NCBI RefSeq assembly: GCF_003234365.2 | Contig: NZ_CP126260.1 | Location: forward strand, 3,658,001-3,722,000 | Reading direction: 5' to 3' | From: Curtobacterium sp. MCJR17_020 | GTDB lineage: Bacteria; Actinomycetota; Actinomycetes; Actinomycetales; Microbacteriaceae | Length of the DNA stretch: 64,000 bases | Shown: piece after piece, positions 56,189 through 63,985 of the stretch | Numbering within the stretch: the first letter of the stretch is position 1 | How the letters are laid out: each line of letters opens with the position of its first letter | Position numbers and translations under genes: made by a program | The notes under the pieces: model-generated | What the model was told of the DNA's origin: nothing | Database searches by the model: none | The model's input: the letters and a program-made list of their open reading frames with translations, nothing else

Positions 56189-57162
56189 GTGTTGTGCCGT
56201 GCTTCCACCGGGGCTCGCCAGCCGAGCGTCGCCTCGACCATGCGCATGGCGTCGACGCTCTCGGCGACGTCGTGCATCCGGACGATCCGCGCCCCGAGCA
56301 TCGCGCTCACCGTCGCGACGGCGAGCGACCCCGCCAGGCGCTCGCCGCGCGGGCGTCCGAGCGACTCCCCCACGAAGTCCTTGTTCGACACCGCCGCGAG
56401 CACCGGGTAGCCGAGCGCCACGACCTCGGGCAGGCGCCGGGTCACCTCGAGCGTGTGCACGGTGTTCTTGTTGAGGTCGTGGCCCGGGTCGACGACGATC
56501 CGCGACTCCGGGATCCCCGCGGCGAGCGCCCGGTCGACGCGCTCCCGCAGGAACCCGACGACGGACGCCGTGACGTCGTCGTACTGCGGCGGCGCTGCGA
56601 GAGGCCGCCGGGGTTCGGCGAGGGAGTGCGTGATGACGATCGTCGCCTCGGAGTCCGCGACGACGGCCGCCATCCGCGGATCGGACAGGCCGGTGGTGTC
56701 GTTGACCACGCTCGCCCCGGCCGCGATCGCCGCCGCGGCGACCTCGGGGCGGAACGTGTCGACGCTGATGGTGACGTCGGACTCCTGGGCGAGCTGCTCG
56801 ACGACGGGGACGACGCGGTCGACCTCGTCCGCAGCGGGCAGTTCCGGCCCCGGAGCGAACTTCACGCCGCCGATGTCGACCCAGTCAGCACCCTGTTCGG
56901 CAGCCCGGACGGCGGCGGCGACGGCGCGGTCGAGCTCGAAGGTGGCACCGCGGTCGTGGAACGAGTCGGGCGTGCGGTTCACGATCGCCATCACGGCGAT
57001 GCGGTGGTCGAAGTCGAACGAGCGGCGTCCGATCGTGCGGACCGGGTGGCGCAGGTCGGGCACCACCCAGCCGGGTCCAGCCGCGCTCGGTGGACCCACC
57101 ACGCCGGCTCCGGCGCGACGCGCCAACGGCGGGCCGACTGTGCCGTCGGGGAGGCCCGTCAC
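56185..57162 (-). CDS. folP2: Dihydropteroate-synthase-like protein of the FolP2 type
   Basis: A 325-residue TIM-barrel protein. Its key motifs follow Mycobacterium FolP2 and not FolP1: MAIVNRTPDSFHDRGATFEL, DIGGVKFAPG, VVDPGHDLNKN and AVSNKDFVGESLG. FolP2 of M. tuberculosis is reported to lack normal dihydropteroate synthase activity, so a role in folate synthesis should not be assumed. The first 50 residues are a low-complexity extension; an internal start at residue 58 is possible. The GTG overlaps the folE stop. Confidence 0.88.
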   Translation of the reverse strand: MTGLPDGTVGPPLARRAGAGVVGPPSAAGPGWVVPDLRHPVRTIGRRSFDFDHRIAVMAIVNRTPDSFHDRGATFELDRAVAAAVRAAEQGADWVDIGGVKFAPGPELPAADEVDRVVPVVEQLAQESDVTISVDTFRPEVAAAAIAAGASVVNDTTGLSDPRMAAVVADSEATIVITHSLAEPRRPLAAPPQYDDVTASVVGFLRERVDRALAAGIPESRIVVDPGHDLNKNTVHTLEVTRRLPEVVALGYPVLAAVSNKDFVGESLGRPRGERLAGSLAVATVSAMLGARIVRMHDVAESVDAMRMVEATLGWRAPVEARHNT

Positions 57163-57770
57163 GCGTCCGCCCCGTCACGCTCCGGGTGCGCGGTGTCCGT
57201 CACACGCCCCGCACCGATGAGCGCGATCGCCTCGGCCCGGCCCGCGGCGTCGGCCAGCGAGCCGTTCGCCGCGACCGTGACGGTCGTCGACCCGGTCTGG
57301 CGCTCCCCGCGGGTCGTCACGCACTGGTGCTGCGCGTCGAGGACCACGAGGACCCCCTCGGCGCCGAGCCCCTCGGCGATCGTCGCGGCGACCTGCTCGC
57401 CCAGTCGTTCCTGCAGCTGTGGGCGCGAGGCCACGGCGTCGAGCACACGCGAGAGGGTGCCGAGCCCGATCAGCCGGTCGCCCGGCGCGTAGGCCAGGTG
57501 CGCGACCCCGAGGAACGGCAGCAGGTGGTGCTCGCAGACGGACCGGAACTTCACGTCGCGGACGATGACGAGTCGGCCGCGTTCGCCGTCCTCGGCGTGC
57601 ACGGTGCCGTCGCGGGCGATGGCAACGGCATCCGTGCCGATGCCCGCGAAGAACTCGGCGTACGAGTCGGCGACCCGAGCGGGTGTGCGTTCGAGTTCGG
57701 GGCGGTCGGGATCCTCGCCGATGCCGAGCAGGAGTTCGCGCACCGCGGCCTCGACGCGGGCACGGTCCAT
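57159..57770 (-). CDS. folE: GTP cyclohydrolase I
   Basis: A 203-residue enzyme that converts GTP to dihydroneopterin triphosphate, the first step of folate synthesis. Zinc and catalytic residues lie in FRSVCEHHLLPFLGVAHLAY and GVLVVLDAQHQCVTTRG. Both conserved Cys and the His pair are present. ATG 57770 is used; GTG 12 bp upstream is in frame. It is the first gene of the folE-folP2-RibD-like operon. Confidence 0.95.
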   Translation of the reverse strand: MDRARVEAAVRELLLGIGEDPDRPELERTPARVADSYAEFFAGIGTDAVAIARDGTVHAEDGERGRLVIVRDVKFRSVCEHHLLPFLGVAHLAYAPGDRLIGLGTLSRVLDAVASRPQLQERLGEQVAATIAEGLGAEGVLVVLDAQHQCVTTRGERQTGSTTVTVAANGSLADAAGRAEAIALIGAGRVTDTAHPERDGADA

Positions 57771-57856
57771 GCGTGACGTCACCGGACCATCCAACACCAG
57801 CCATGGCCGGAGAACGCGAGCCGGCGCACGGCGTGACGTCCCCCGATCACGCGGGT

Positions 57857-57867
57857 CGGGCCTCCCG
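57857..57867 (-). repeat. Dispersed motif CGGGAGGCCCG (single copy)
   Basis: The reverse complement is on the plus strand in the 176-bp region between divergent folE and the purine permease gene. The rest of that region holds both promoters; TTTAAACT (57932-57939) is a candidate -10 for the permease. Confidence 0.5.
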
Positions 57868-57946
57868 GTCGGACATCGGCGCACCCTTCGCGCCCTGTGA
57901 GGATCCTGTGACATGCCGGAAACCCAGCAGGCTTTAAACTTGCGCG

Positions 57947-59419
57947 GTGAGCGCCCCGCAGACCGACACCCCGACCCGGAACCGCTTCGCGACCGGCCTC
58001 GATCGATACTTCTCCATCACGAAGCGCGGATCCACGATCCCGCGCGAGGTGCGAGGCGGACTCGTCTCGTTCGTGACGATGGCGTACATCGTCATCCTCA
58101 ACCCGCTGATCCTCGGTGGGTTCAGCGCCGACCAGGCCGCCAAGGACGTCTCCGGCGGCTGGCTCGAGAACGCGCAGGTCGCCGCCGCGACCGGCCTCGT
58201 CGCCGGCCTGATGACCATCGCCATGGGCGTCATCGCGAACCTGCCGTTCGGCATCGCCGCGGGCCTCGGGATCAACTCGTTCCTGGCCGTCAGCGTCGTG
58301 CAGCAGGTCACCTGGGCCGAGGCGATGGGACTCGTCGTCATCAACGGCGTGATCATCGTGGTCCTGGCGTTGACGGGGATCCGGACGATGATCTTCACCG
58401 CCGTCCCGGCGCAGCTGAAGGCTGCGATCACCGTCGGCATCGGCCTGTTCATCGCCTTCATCGGCCTCGTCGATTCGGGCTTCGTGCGCTCGTCCGGGCT
58501 CGCGTCGCCGCCCCTGCAGCTCGGTGAGGACGGCTCCGTCGGCGCCCTGCCGACCATCGTGTTCCTGATCGGCCTCGTCATCATCGGCACGCTCATGGCC
58601 CGCAAGGTCAAGGGCGCGCTGCTCATCGGGATCGTCGCCACGACGATCATCGCGATCATCCTGCAGGCGATCTTCCAGGTGCCGACCTCGGTCGACTCGA
58701 AGACCGGCTGGAACCTCAACGCCCCCGGCCTGCCGAGCGCGCTCTTCGCGTTCCCCGACCTGTCGCTCGTCGGCCACGCCGACCTGTTCGGCGCGTTCAG
58801 CCGCATCGGGCCGTTGGCCGCGTCGATGCTCGTCTTCACCCTCGTGTTCACGAACTTCTTCGACGCGATGGGCACCATGACCGGCCTGGCGAAGGCCGCC
58901 GGCGTCGCGAAGCCCGACGGTACGTTCCCCCGCCTGAAGTCGGCGCTCGTCGTCGAGGGCGTCGGCGCGATCGCCGGCGGTGGCGCCTCGGTGTCGTCGA
59001 ACACCGTCTTCATCGACTCCGCCGCCGGCATCGGCGAGGGCGCACGCACCGGCATGGCGTCGGTCGTCACCGGCCTGCTGTTCCTGGCGTCGATGTTCCT
59101 CACCCCGCTCACGCAGGTCGTGCCGCTCGAGGTCGCCGCCGCCGGACTCGTCGTCGTCGGTGCCCTGATGGTGGCGCAGGTGGCGGACATCTCGTGGACG
59201 GACTTCGGGTCGGCCCTGCCCGCGTTCCTGACGATCGTCGTCATGCCGCTCACCTACTCGATCGCGAACGGCATCGGCGTGGGCTTCATCAGCTGGGTCC
59301 TCATCAAGCTGCTGTCCGGCCGGGGCCGCGAGGTGTCGTGGCTGCTCTACGTCGTCGCCGCGGGCTTCCTGCTGTACTTCGCACGAGGGCCGCTCGAGGC
59401 GCTGCTCGGCGTCGGCTGA
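57947..59419 (+). CDS. NCS2-family purine permease (AzgA-like)
   Basis: A 490-residue transporter with 12-14 helices. It has GGLVSFVTMAYIVILNPLIL and GLGINSFLAVSVV, both hallmark motifs. VFTNFFDAMGTMTGLAKAAG and GASVSSNTVFIDSAAGIGEGAR are the substrate-site loops. AzgA members take up adenine, guanine and hypoxanthine. GTG 57947 lies just after an AT-rich -10-like sequence. It is divergent from folE, whose substrate GTP depends on purines. Confidence 0.93.
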   Translation: MSAPQTDTPTRNRFATGLDRYFSITKRGSTIPREVRGGLVSFVTMAYIVILNPLILGGFSADQAAKDVSGGWLENAQVAAATGLVAGLMTIAMGVIANLPFGIAAGLGINSFLAVSVVQQVTWAEAMGLVVINGVIIVVLALTGIRTMIFTAVPAQLKAAITVGIGLFIAFIGLVDSGFVRSSGLASPPLQLGEDGSVGALPTIVFLIGLVIIGTLMARKVKGALLIGIVATTIIAIILQAIFQVPTSVDSKTGWNLNAPGLPSALFAFPDLSLVGHADLFGAFSRIGPLAASMLVFTLVFTNFFDAMGTMTGLAKAAGVAKPDGTFPRLKSALVVEGVGAIAGGGASVSSNTVFIDSAAGIGEGARTGMASVVTGLLFLASMFLTPLTQVVPLEVAAAGLVVVGALMVAQVADISWTDFGSALPAFLTIVVMPLTYSIANGIGVGFISWVLIKLLSGRGREVSWLLYVVAAGFLLYFARGPLEALLGVG

Positions 59420-59459
59420 GGCCGGGGCGGACCGCGCGGTCCGTTTCTGCGGTGCGCTT

Positions 59460-59490
59460 GCCTCCCGCACACGTTCGGCCGGGAGGCCCG
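59460..59490. terminator. Terminator stem with the dispersed motif
   Basis: GCCTCCCG (59460-59467) and CGGGAGGC (59480-59487) form an 8-bp stem with a 12-base loop. The right arm is part of CGGGAGGCCCG (59480-59490). It sits between the convergent permease and the 59494 gene. Confidence 0.6.
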
Positions 59491-59493
59491 TGC

Positions 59494-59946
59494 TCAGTCC
59501 GGCAGGTCGCTCGGCGTCGCCTCGTGGTGGCGTCGACCGCCGGACCGCCGGTCCTCCTTCATGCCCGCCTCGAACAGGTGGCGGCGCCCCTGCACGAGCT
59601 CGTCCCGCGCAGTGCGCTCCAGCTCCTTCGCGAGCGCGTAGTACCCGTCGTCGTAGTCCTCGACGACCTGGAACGTCCAGCGGCCGGCGATGACGTTGCG
59701 GCCCACCAGCTCCGTGTCGATGCGGTCGGCCAGTTCGGTGTGGCCCGCCTTCCGGAGCTGCTCGACGGCCTCGCCGAGGTTCAGGTCGGCGGTGCCCGTC
59801 ATGCGGTGGAAGCCGTAGAGCAGGCCGCGGGCGTGCTCGATGACCTCGACCGCGGCCGACAGTGTGCCGAGCGCCTCGACCGTGGCGTCGGAGACCCCCT
59901 CGGGGACCTGGTGCTGTGCGTCGGGGCCCTGATCGTCGTTCGTCAT
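59494..59946 (-). CDS. Conserved-looking hypothetical protein
   Basis: A 150-residue soluble protein with no family I recognise. It is mostly helical (TVEALGTLSAAVEVIEHARG, LGEAVEQLRKAGHTELADRI) with a central WTFQVVEDYDDGYYALAKEL and a basic C-terminus (EDRRSGGRRHHEATP). Regular codon use and a good ATG support it as real. It is convergent with the purine permease gene and follows the toxin-antitoxin genes on the same strand. Confidence 0.75.
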   Translation of the reverse strand: MTNDDQGPDAQHQVPEGVSDATVEALGTLSAAVEVIEHARGLLYGFHRMTGTADLNLGEAVEQLRKAGHTELADRIDTELVGRNVIAGRWTFQVVEDYDDGYYALAKELERTARDELVQGRRHLFEAGMKEDRRSGGRRHHEATPSDLPD

Positions 59947-59985
59947 GCTCCCCGTCTACACGAAGGCGTCCGAGGTCAGGCGCAG

Positions 59986-60338
59986 TCACTTCGTCTCGTT
60001 CGGGTGACGCGTGTGGACGTCTGTGATGCAGACGACGCGCTCGGCCTCGTCCACCGTGAACCAGATTCGCGCGCCCCGCTTCAGTTCGAGTTGCCGACGC
60101 GTCCATTCGCGACCCGAGTGCCGGACGACGCCGAGTGCGCCGCGGAGCGCATGGCAGGCCAGGTCTTCGGACAAGGGATCGCTGGTCAACCGCTCCCAGG
60201 CCGACACGACTGCGTTCCGCTGTGTCGCCAGGACGTCTCGCCATCCGTGTTCTGCCGAGCGCGTGCCCAGGACGACCGTGAACTCCGTCGTCCGTACCGG
60301 TCGGGGGACACCAGTGCCGCGACTGACCTCGGCTTCAC
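59986..60338 (-). pseudogene. RelE-like toxin gene with an apparent 1-base frameshift
   Basis: The body of this frame (VRTTEFTVVLGTRSAEHGW to RGARIWFTVDEAERVVCITD, ending TDVHTRHPNETK) looks like a RelE/ParE-type mRNA-interferase toxin of about 105 residues. It has no ATG, GTG or TTG at its expected beginning. Good starts exist one frame over: GTG 60338, overlapping the antitoxin stop as GTGA, and GTG 60311. From either, the reading frame stops after 50 codons or fewer. One extra base in the C5 run (G5 on the plus strand, 60303-60307) would join GTG 60338 to the toxin frame. A GTG at 60477 gives an open frame but overlaps the antitoxin by 140 bases. Confidence 0.65.
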
Positions 60339-60799
60339 GGCGCGTCGAGGACGATCGGCTGCTCGAGGAGTTCGGGTTCGCCGGTGCTCCAGCCCGCCGC
60401 GATCGCCTCGGCACTGCTGCGCCACGCCTGCATCTCGACGAGCAAGGCCCGCGGCTGCCGGAGCGAGAACGATCCACGAGCCACGTCGACGATCTCGCGT
60501 GCGAACCGCTGCTGGTCGTCTCGACTCAGGAGCTTGATCCACGGGTACGGGATGGCGAGTCGATCGTGGAGCGGCAGCCCTTCGTTGACGGTCACTGCAG
60601 CGATCAACTGCGCAGCGATCTCGAGGACCGCGTCGTCGTCGTCCGAGCGTTCCTTCGTGGTGAGCACGAGCGCTTTCCCATCACGCCGCGTGACCTCGAG
60701 CGGCTCTTCTTCAGCTGCAGCGAACACTTCTCTCGAATGGCGCGAGAGGTCGGACGACTGGACGGCACGACGCGAGCGGGGAGGGGCGGTCAAGGTCAT
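60335..60799 (-). CDS. Phd/YefM-like antitoxin
   Basis: A 154-residue protein. The N-terminal region reads SSDLSRHSREVFAAAEEEPL followed by EVTRRDGKALVLTT, the Phd/YefM DNA-binding fold that represses the operon. The rest is longer than a standard antitoxin (about 85 residues) and includes PWIKLLSRDDQQRFAREIVD. ATG 60799 lies only 9 bp from a perfect 24-bp palindrome, its likely operator. Downstream it overlaps the damaged toxin gene. If the toxin is dead, this antitoxin is an orphan. Confidence 0.8.
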   Translation of the reverse strand: MTLTAPPRSRRAVQSSDLSRHSREVFAAAEEEPLEVTRRDGKALVLTTKERSDDDDAVLEIAAQLIAAVTVNEGLPLHDRLAIPYPWIKLLSRDDQQRFAREIVDVARGSFSLRQPRALLVEMQAWRSSAEAIAAGWSTGEPELLEQPIVLDAP

Positions 60800-60808
60800 G
60801 TATCCAGC

Positions 60809-60832
60809 GTATTCAGAACGCGTTCTGAATAC
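60809..60832. promoter_or_regulatory. Perfect 24-bp palindrome, antitoxin operator
   Basis: GTATTCAGAACG is followed directly by its exact reverse complement. It lies across the probable antitoxin promoter (minus strand TTGTAT and TACGCT, 17 bp apart). Autorepression by the antitoxin is the expected use. Confidence 0.75.
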
Positions 60833-60867
60833 AACCCAGTTGCTCGCCGTTCGATTGCGACCTAGCA

Positions 60868-60885
60868 TTCGAACACACGTTCGAA
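60868..60885. promoter_or_regulatory. LexA (SOS) box
   Basis: TTCGAACACACGTTCGAA contains TCGAAC-N4-GTTCGA, a perfect match to the LexA site known in actinobacteria and Bacillus. It ends 12 bp before the ATG at 60898, so LexA would block transcription of that gene directly. Confidence 0.85.
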
Positions 60886-60897
60886 CGAGGAGACCCG

Positions 60898-61161
60898 ATG
60901 ATGATCACGGAGACGGCTGCCACGGTGTGGTGGTCCGAGGGCGCACCGAGCCGGCTGGTCTGGGGCGGGCGCCGCTGGCGGGTGAGCGACACCCCGACCC
61001 GTCTGACCGTGACGCGGGCCGAGCTGCCGACCGCCATCACCCACGCCCCCGAGCGCACGGTCGGCTGGCGCTTCCAGGCCACGGCCGACGACGGGGACAC
61101 GCTGGTGGTCGACATCGTGCCCGAGGGCAGCGGCTGGGGCGTCGCTCGGACGTGGACGTGA
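60898..61161 (+). CDS. Small SOS-regulated protein (DUF6504-like?)
   Basis: An 87-residue protein. It is Trp/Arg-rich (TVWWSEGAPSRLVWGGRRWR, then TVGWRFQATADDGD), likely a small beta barrel. The pattern recalls DUF6504-type proteins found with the SOS mutasome gene imuB, but the match is weak. A perfect LexA box and a GAGGAG site lie just upstream; ATG 60898 or 60901 may be used. No repair gene is next to it on this strand. It probably has a role in DNA damage, but the activity is unknown. Confidence 0.8.
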   Translation: MMITETAATVWWSEGAPSRLVWGGRRWRVSDTPTRLTVTRAELPTAITHAPERTVGWRFQATADDGDTLVVDIVPEGSGWGVARTWT

Positions 61162-61179
61162 GCGCCACCCCGGGTGCGA

Positions 61180-62427
61180 CTACGTCGTCACGCGGTCGAC
61201 CGGCGCCCGCTCCGGAGCCGGTCGTTCCATGAGACGCCAGGCGCCACCCGTCAGCGGCGCGAGCGTCACGACGGTGTAGAGCACGACGACCGCCCCGAAC
61301 GTCGCCTGCACACCGACGCCCTCGGCCGCGAACCCGGCGAGCAGTCCGCCGAGCGGGATCCCCGCCCAGGAGCCGGCTCCGAGCAGCCCGAACACCCGGG
61401 CGCGCATGTGCTCCGGGATGCGCTCGAGCTCGACGGCGCCGAGGATCGGGTTGAGCGACCCGGCGGCGAGTCCCGACAGCGCCGACGCGGCGAGCATCCA
61501 CGGCAGCCCGAGGCCGAGTGCCGGCACCAGGAGCGAGGGCCCGCCGGCGAGCACGAAGCACAGGACGAACGTGATCCGACGGGGAACGCGGTGTGCGACG
61601 TACCCGAAGGCCACCGACCCGAGGAAGGCCGCACCGCCGAAGGTCCCCGTCACGAAGCCCAGCGCCTGCGCCCCACCGAGTGTGTCGGCGGCGTAGAGCG
61701 GGAGCAACGTCGTCGACCGGGCCGCGTCGAGCAGGTTCGTGACCAGCACGAGGGCGATCACGAGCCGGAAGAACGGGTCGCGGACGCAGAACCGGAAGCC
61801 CTCGGCGATGTCCCGCCAGTACCCGTTGGTCGGAGCCGCATCAGCGGTCGCGGTCGCTCCGTCGCCGTCCGCCGGCCGGACCAGCACCGCAGCGAGCAGC
61901 GCTGCGATGCCGAACGCCACCGCGGTGCAGACGAGTGCGGCCATCGGTCCGGCGGCCGCGACGAGCACCCCGCCGAGCGGCGCGCCGATGAGCACCGAGA
62001 GTCGCTGGGACGCCTCGAAGTGACCGACCGCGCGCTCCAGCGGAACGCCGGCCGATCGTGCGAGACCCGGGAGCAGGACCCGACGTGCGGACTCCCCCGG
62101 CAGGTCGAACAGGCCGCTCGCGAACACGAGCGCCAGGAGCGCCCAGAACGGCAGACCCACCGTCCAGGCGAGGATCGGCATCGCCAGCAGGGTCACACCG
62201 CTGACGAGGTCCGACGCCACACTCGAACGGACGAACCCGACCCGTTCGACGAGCGCCCCGCCGAGGACGATGGGCACCGTCGCGGCGAAGGCGGCGATCC
62301 CGACGTCCGTCGCCGAGCCGCCCCGGGCCAGCACGGCGAAGGGCACTGCGACGGTCGTGACGACGTTGCCGGTCCGCGAGACGACCTGGACCGCGAGCAG
62401 TGCTCGCAACCGTGCCCGGGCGTTCAC
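61180..62427 (-). CDS. MFS transporter (drug-efflux-like)
   Basis: A 415-residue 12-helix transporter. It starts LRALLAVQVVSRTGNVVTTV and has GESARRVLLPGLARSAGVPL and GTFGGAAFLGSVAFGYVAHR between helices. It resembles the MFS_3/enterobactin-exporter-like subgroup. The substrate is unknown. The GTG start overlaps the stop of the ArsR-type gene (GTGA), so the regulator controls it. It is convergent with the SOS gene. Confidence 0.88.
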   Translation of the reverse strand: MNARARLRALLAVQVVSRTGNVVTTVAVPFAVLARGGSATDVGIAAFAATVPIVLGGALVERVGFVRSSVASDLVSGVTLLAMPILAWTVGLPFWALLALVFASGLFDLPGESARRVLLPGLARSAGVPLERAVGHFEASQRLSVLIGAPLGGVLVAAAGPMAALVCTAVAFGIAALLAAVLVRPADGDGATATADAAPTNGYWRDIAEGFRFCVRDPFFRLVIALVLVTNLLDAARSTTLLPLYAADTLGGAQALGFVTGTFGGAAFLGSVAFGYVAHRVPRRITFVLCFVLAGGPSLLVPALGLGLPWMLAASALSGLAAGSLNPILGAVELERIPEHMRARVFGLLGAGSWAGIPLGGLLAGFAAEGVGVQATFGAVVVLYTVVTLAPLTGGAWRLMERPAPERAPVDRVTT

Positions 62428-62996
62428 GGTCGCCCCATCCGGTAGCTCTGCGTGACGGCGATGACGCGCTCCGACCCGTCACCCGGCGTGTGCGCGCCGC
62501 TCACGGCCGTCCATCGCTCGACGACGGCACGCAGTTCGGCGCCGAGGCCGGTGAGTTCCTCGGCGGTCAGCCGCAGCACCTCGTCGGAACTGGTCGACGC
62601 CGCGACCCACTCACGACCGAGCACCGGCGCCTGGTCGATGAACCGCCCGTACTCGGCCGCGTACGCATCAGCGACGGTGTGGTCGAGTGCCGTCGTGGCG
62701 AGCATCCGTTCCGGGTCGTCGAGCGCATCGGCGAGGTCCCACGACGTGTGGTCCGCAGTCGCACGCCACCACCGTTCCCGCCGGTCCGAACCGAGCTCCG
62801 GCGCAGGCTCGATGAAGTCCGCGTCGGCCAGACGCTTGCAGTGGTAGCTGATCGTGCCGGGTGCCTCGTCGATCTCGTCACCGAGCATCGCCGCGGTCTG
62901 CGGTCCTCCGGAGCGCAGGAGCCCGACGATCCGCAGTCGGGTCGGGTGGGCGAGAGCGCGCATGTGGGCGGCGTCGTCGAGTCTGCGTACGGTCAT
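62424..62996 (-). CDS. ArsR-family regulator
   Basis: A 190-residue winged-helix regulator. It has MRALAHPTRLRIVGLLRSGG, GTISYHCKRLADADFIEPAP and WWRATADHTSW, the usual form for ArsR proteins that pair with MFS exporters. A helical C-terminal part follows. It lacks the metal-binding Cys pattern of ArsR/SmtB, so it probably senses an organic ligand. ATG 62996 is used. It heads the operon with the transporter. Confidence 0.9.
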   Translation of the reverse strand: MTVRRLDDAAHMRALAHPTRLRIVGLLRSGGPQTAAMLGDEIDEAPGTISYHCKRLADADFIEPAPELGSDRRERWWRATADHTSWDLADALDDPERMLATTALDHTVADAYAAEYGRFIDQAPVLGREWVAASTSSDEVLRLTAEELTGLGAELRAVVERWTAVSGAHTPGDGSERVIAVTQSYRMGRP

Positions 62997-63010
62997 GCTT
63001 TGACGATAGA

Positions 63011-63044
63011 TGCACAAGATCTCTTGCGCAATGCTTCTTGTGCA
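63011..63044. promoter_or_regulatory. Candidate operator of the arsR-MFS operon
   Basis: Three half-sites occur: TGCACAAGA (63011-63019), TCTTGCGCA (63022-63030) and TCTTGTGCA (63036-63044), in opposed orientation. They overlap a probable minus-strand promoter (TTGCGC and TATCGT, 17 bp apart), 15 bp before the arsR start. Confidence 0.6.
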
Positions 63045-63086
63045 GTTGACCGTCTGGGTCGGCCACCGTCACGCTACGGTTCCGGC

Positions 63087-63602
63087 ATGGCGAAGTGGAT
63101 CGCGCTGCTGCGCGGAGTGAACGTCAACGGCATCACGATCAAGAACGCCGACCTCGCGGAACTGCTCCGTGGGCTCGGCTTCGACGACGTCCGCACGGTG
63201 CTCGCGTCCGGCAACGTGGTGTTCGCCACCGACGCCGACGCGCGGACCCTGAAGGCCACGATCGAGCAGGCGCTCCGCGAGCGCTTCGGCTACGACGCGT
63301 GGATCGTGCTCGTCCGGCACGACCGCCTCGCAGGCATCGTCGAGGGGTTCCCGTTCGACCGGGCCGACGATCGGCACGACTACGTGGTGTTCGGCTCCGA
63401 CGACGACGCCCTCGATGCGCTGCTCGCCGACCTCGCGCTGGACACCACGGTCGAGCAGGTCGCCCGGGGTGACGGGGTCGTGTACTGGTCCTGCCCGAAG
63501 GGGTCGAGCACGGACACCGTGTTCGCGAAGCGGGCCGGAGCAGCACGCTTCAAGCGCACGACCACGACGCGCAACACGAACACGCTCCGGAAGCTCCTGT
63601 GA
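63087..63602 (+). CDS. DUF1697-family protein
   Basis: A 171-residue protein. It has the family start MAKWIALLRGVNVNGITIKN, then VRTVLASGNVVFATDADAR and the C-terminal RNTNTLRKLL. The fold is known but its role is not. It is divergent from the ArsR gene and overlaps the VOC gene by 4 bp. Confidence 0.95.
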   Translation: MAKWIALLRGVNVNGITIKNADLAELLRGLGFDDVRTVLASGNVVFATDADARTLKATIEQALRERFGYDAWIVLVRHDRLAGIVEGFPFDRADDRHDYVVFGSDDDALDALLADLALDTTVEQVARGDGVVYWSCPKGSSTDTVFAKRAGAARFKRTTTTRNTNTLRKLL

Positions 63603-63985
63603 CCCGGGGAGCCCTGCACCACGTCGAGCTCCGCACCGCCCACCTCGACACGGCGAGCAGGGCGTGGGGCTGGCTGCTCGGCGAGCTCGGGTACACGCCG
63701 TTCCAGGAGTGGCCAGCAGGCCGGAGCTGGCGACTCGGAGACGTCTACGTCGTGCTCGAGGCCGCACCGCTCGACGGCACGCACGACCGTCGACGGCCCG
63801 GACTGAGCCACCTCGCGTTCCACGCCGGCGATGCCGAGCAGGTCGAGCAACTGTGGACGGACGCACCGAGGCACGGGTGGACCCGCCTGTACGAGGACCG
63901 GCACCCGTTCGCGGGTGGACCGGACCACCGTGCTGCCTTCTTGGAGGACGCCGACCGCTTCAAGGTCGAGCTCGTCGCGAGCTGA
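63599..63985 (+). CDS. VOC-family protein
   Basis: A 128-residue single-module VOC protein. It starts ALHHVELRTAHLDTASRAWG and ends AFLEDADRFKVELVAS, with LSHLAFHAGDAEQVEQLW in the middle. It has the metal-ligand pattern His-Glu-like of the fold. GTG 63599 overlaps the DUF1697 stop (GTGA). The substrate is unknown. The last 15 bases of the window hold nothing. Confidence 0.88.
   Translation: MTRGALHHVELRTAHLDTASRAWGWLLGELGYTPFQEWPAGRSWRLGDVYVVLEAAPLDGTHDRRRPGLSHLAFHAGDAEQVEQLWTDAPRHGWTRLYEDRHPFAGGPDHRAAFLEDADRFKVELVAS

Noticed and set aside
57130..57160. Another copy of the CGGGAGGCCCG motif at the folP2 start
   Set aside because: The sequence has four G before A (GGGGAGGCCCG), so it is a near match and lies in coding sequence.
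60186..60338. Separate short gene beginning at GTG 60338
   Set aside because: The 50-residue product is Arg/Ser-rich and ends within the toxin body. It is better explained as the 5' part of a frameshifted toxin gene.
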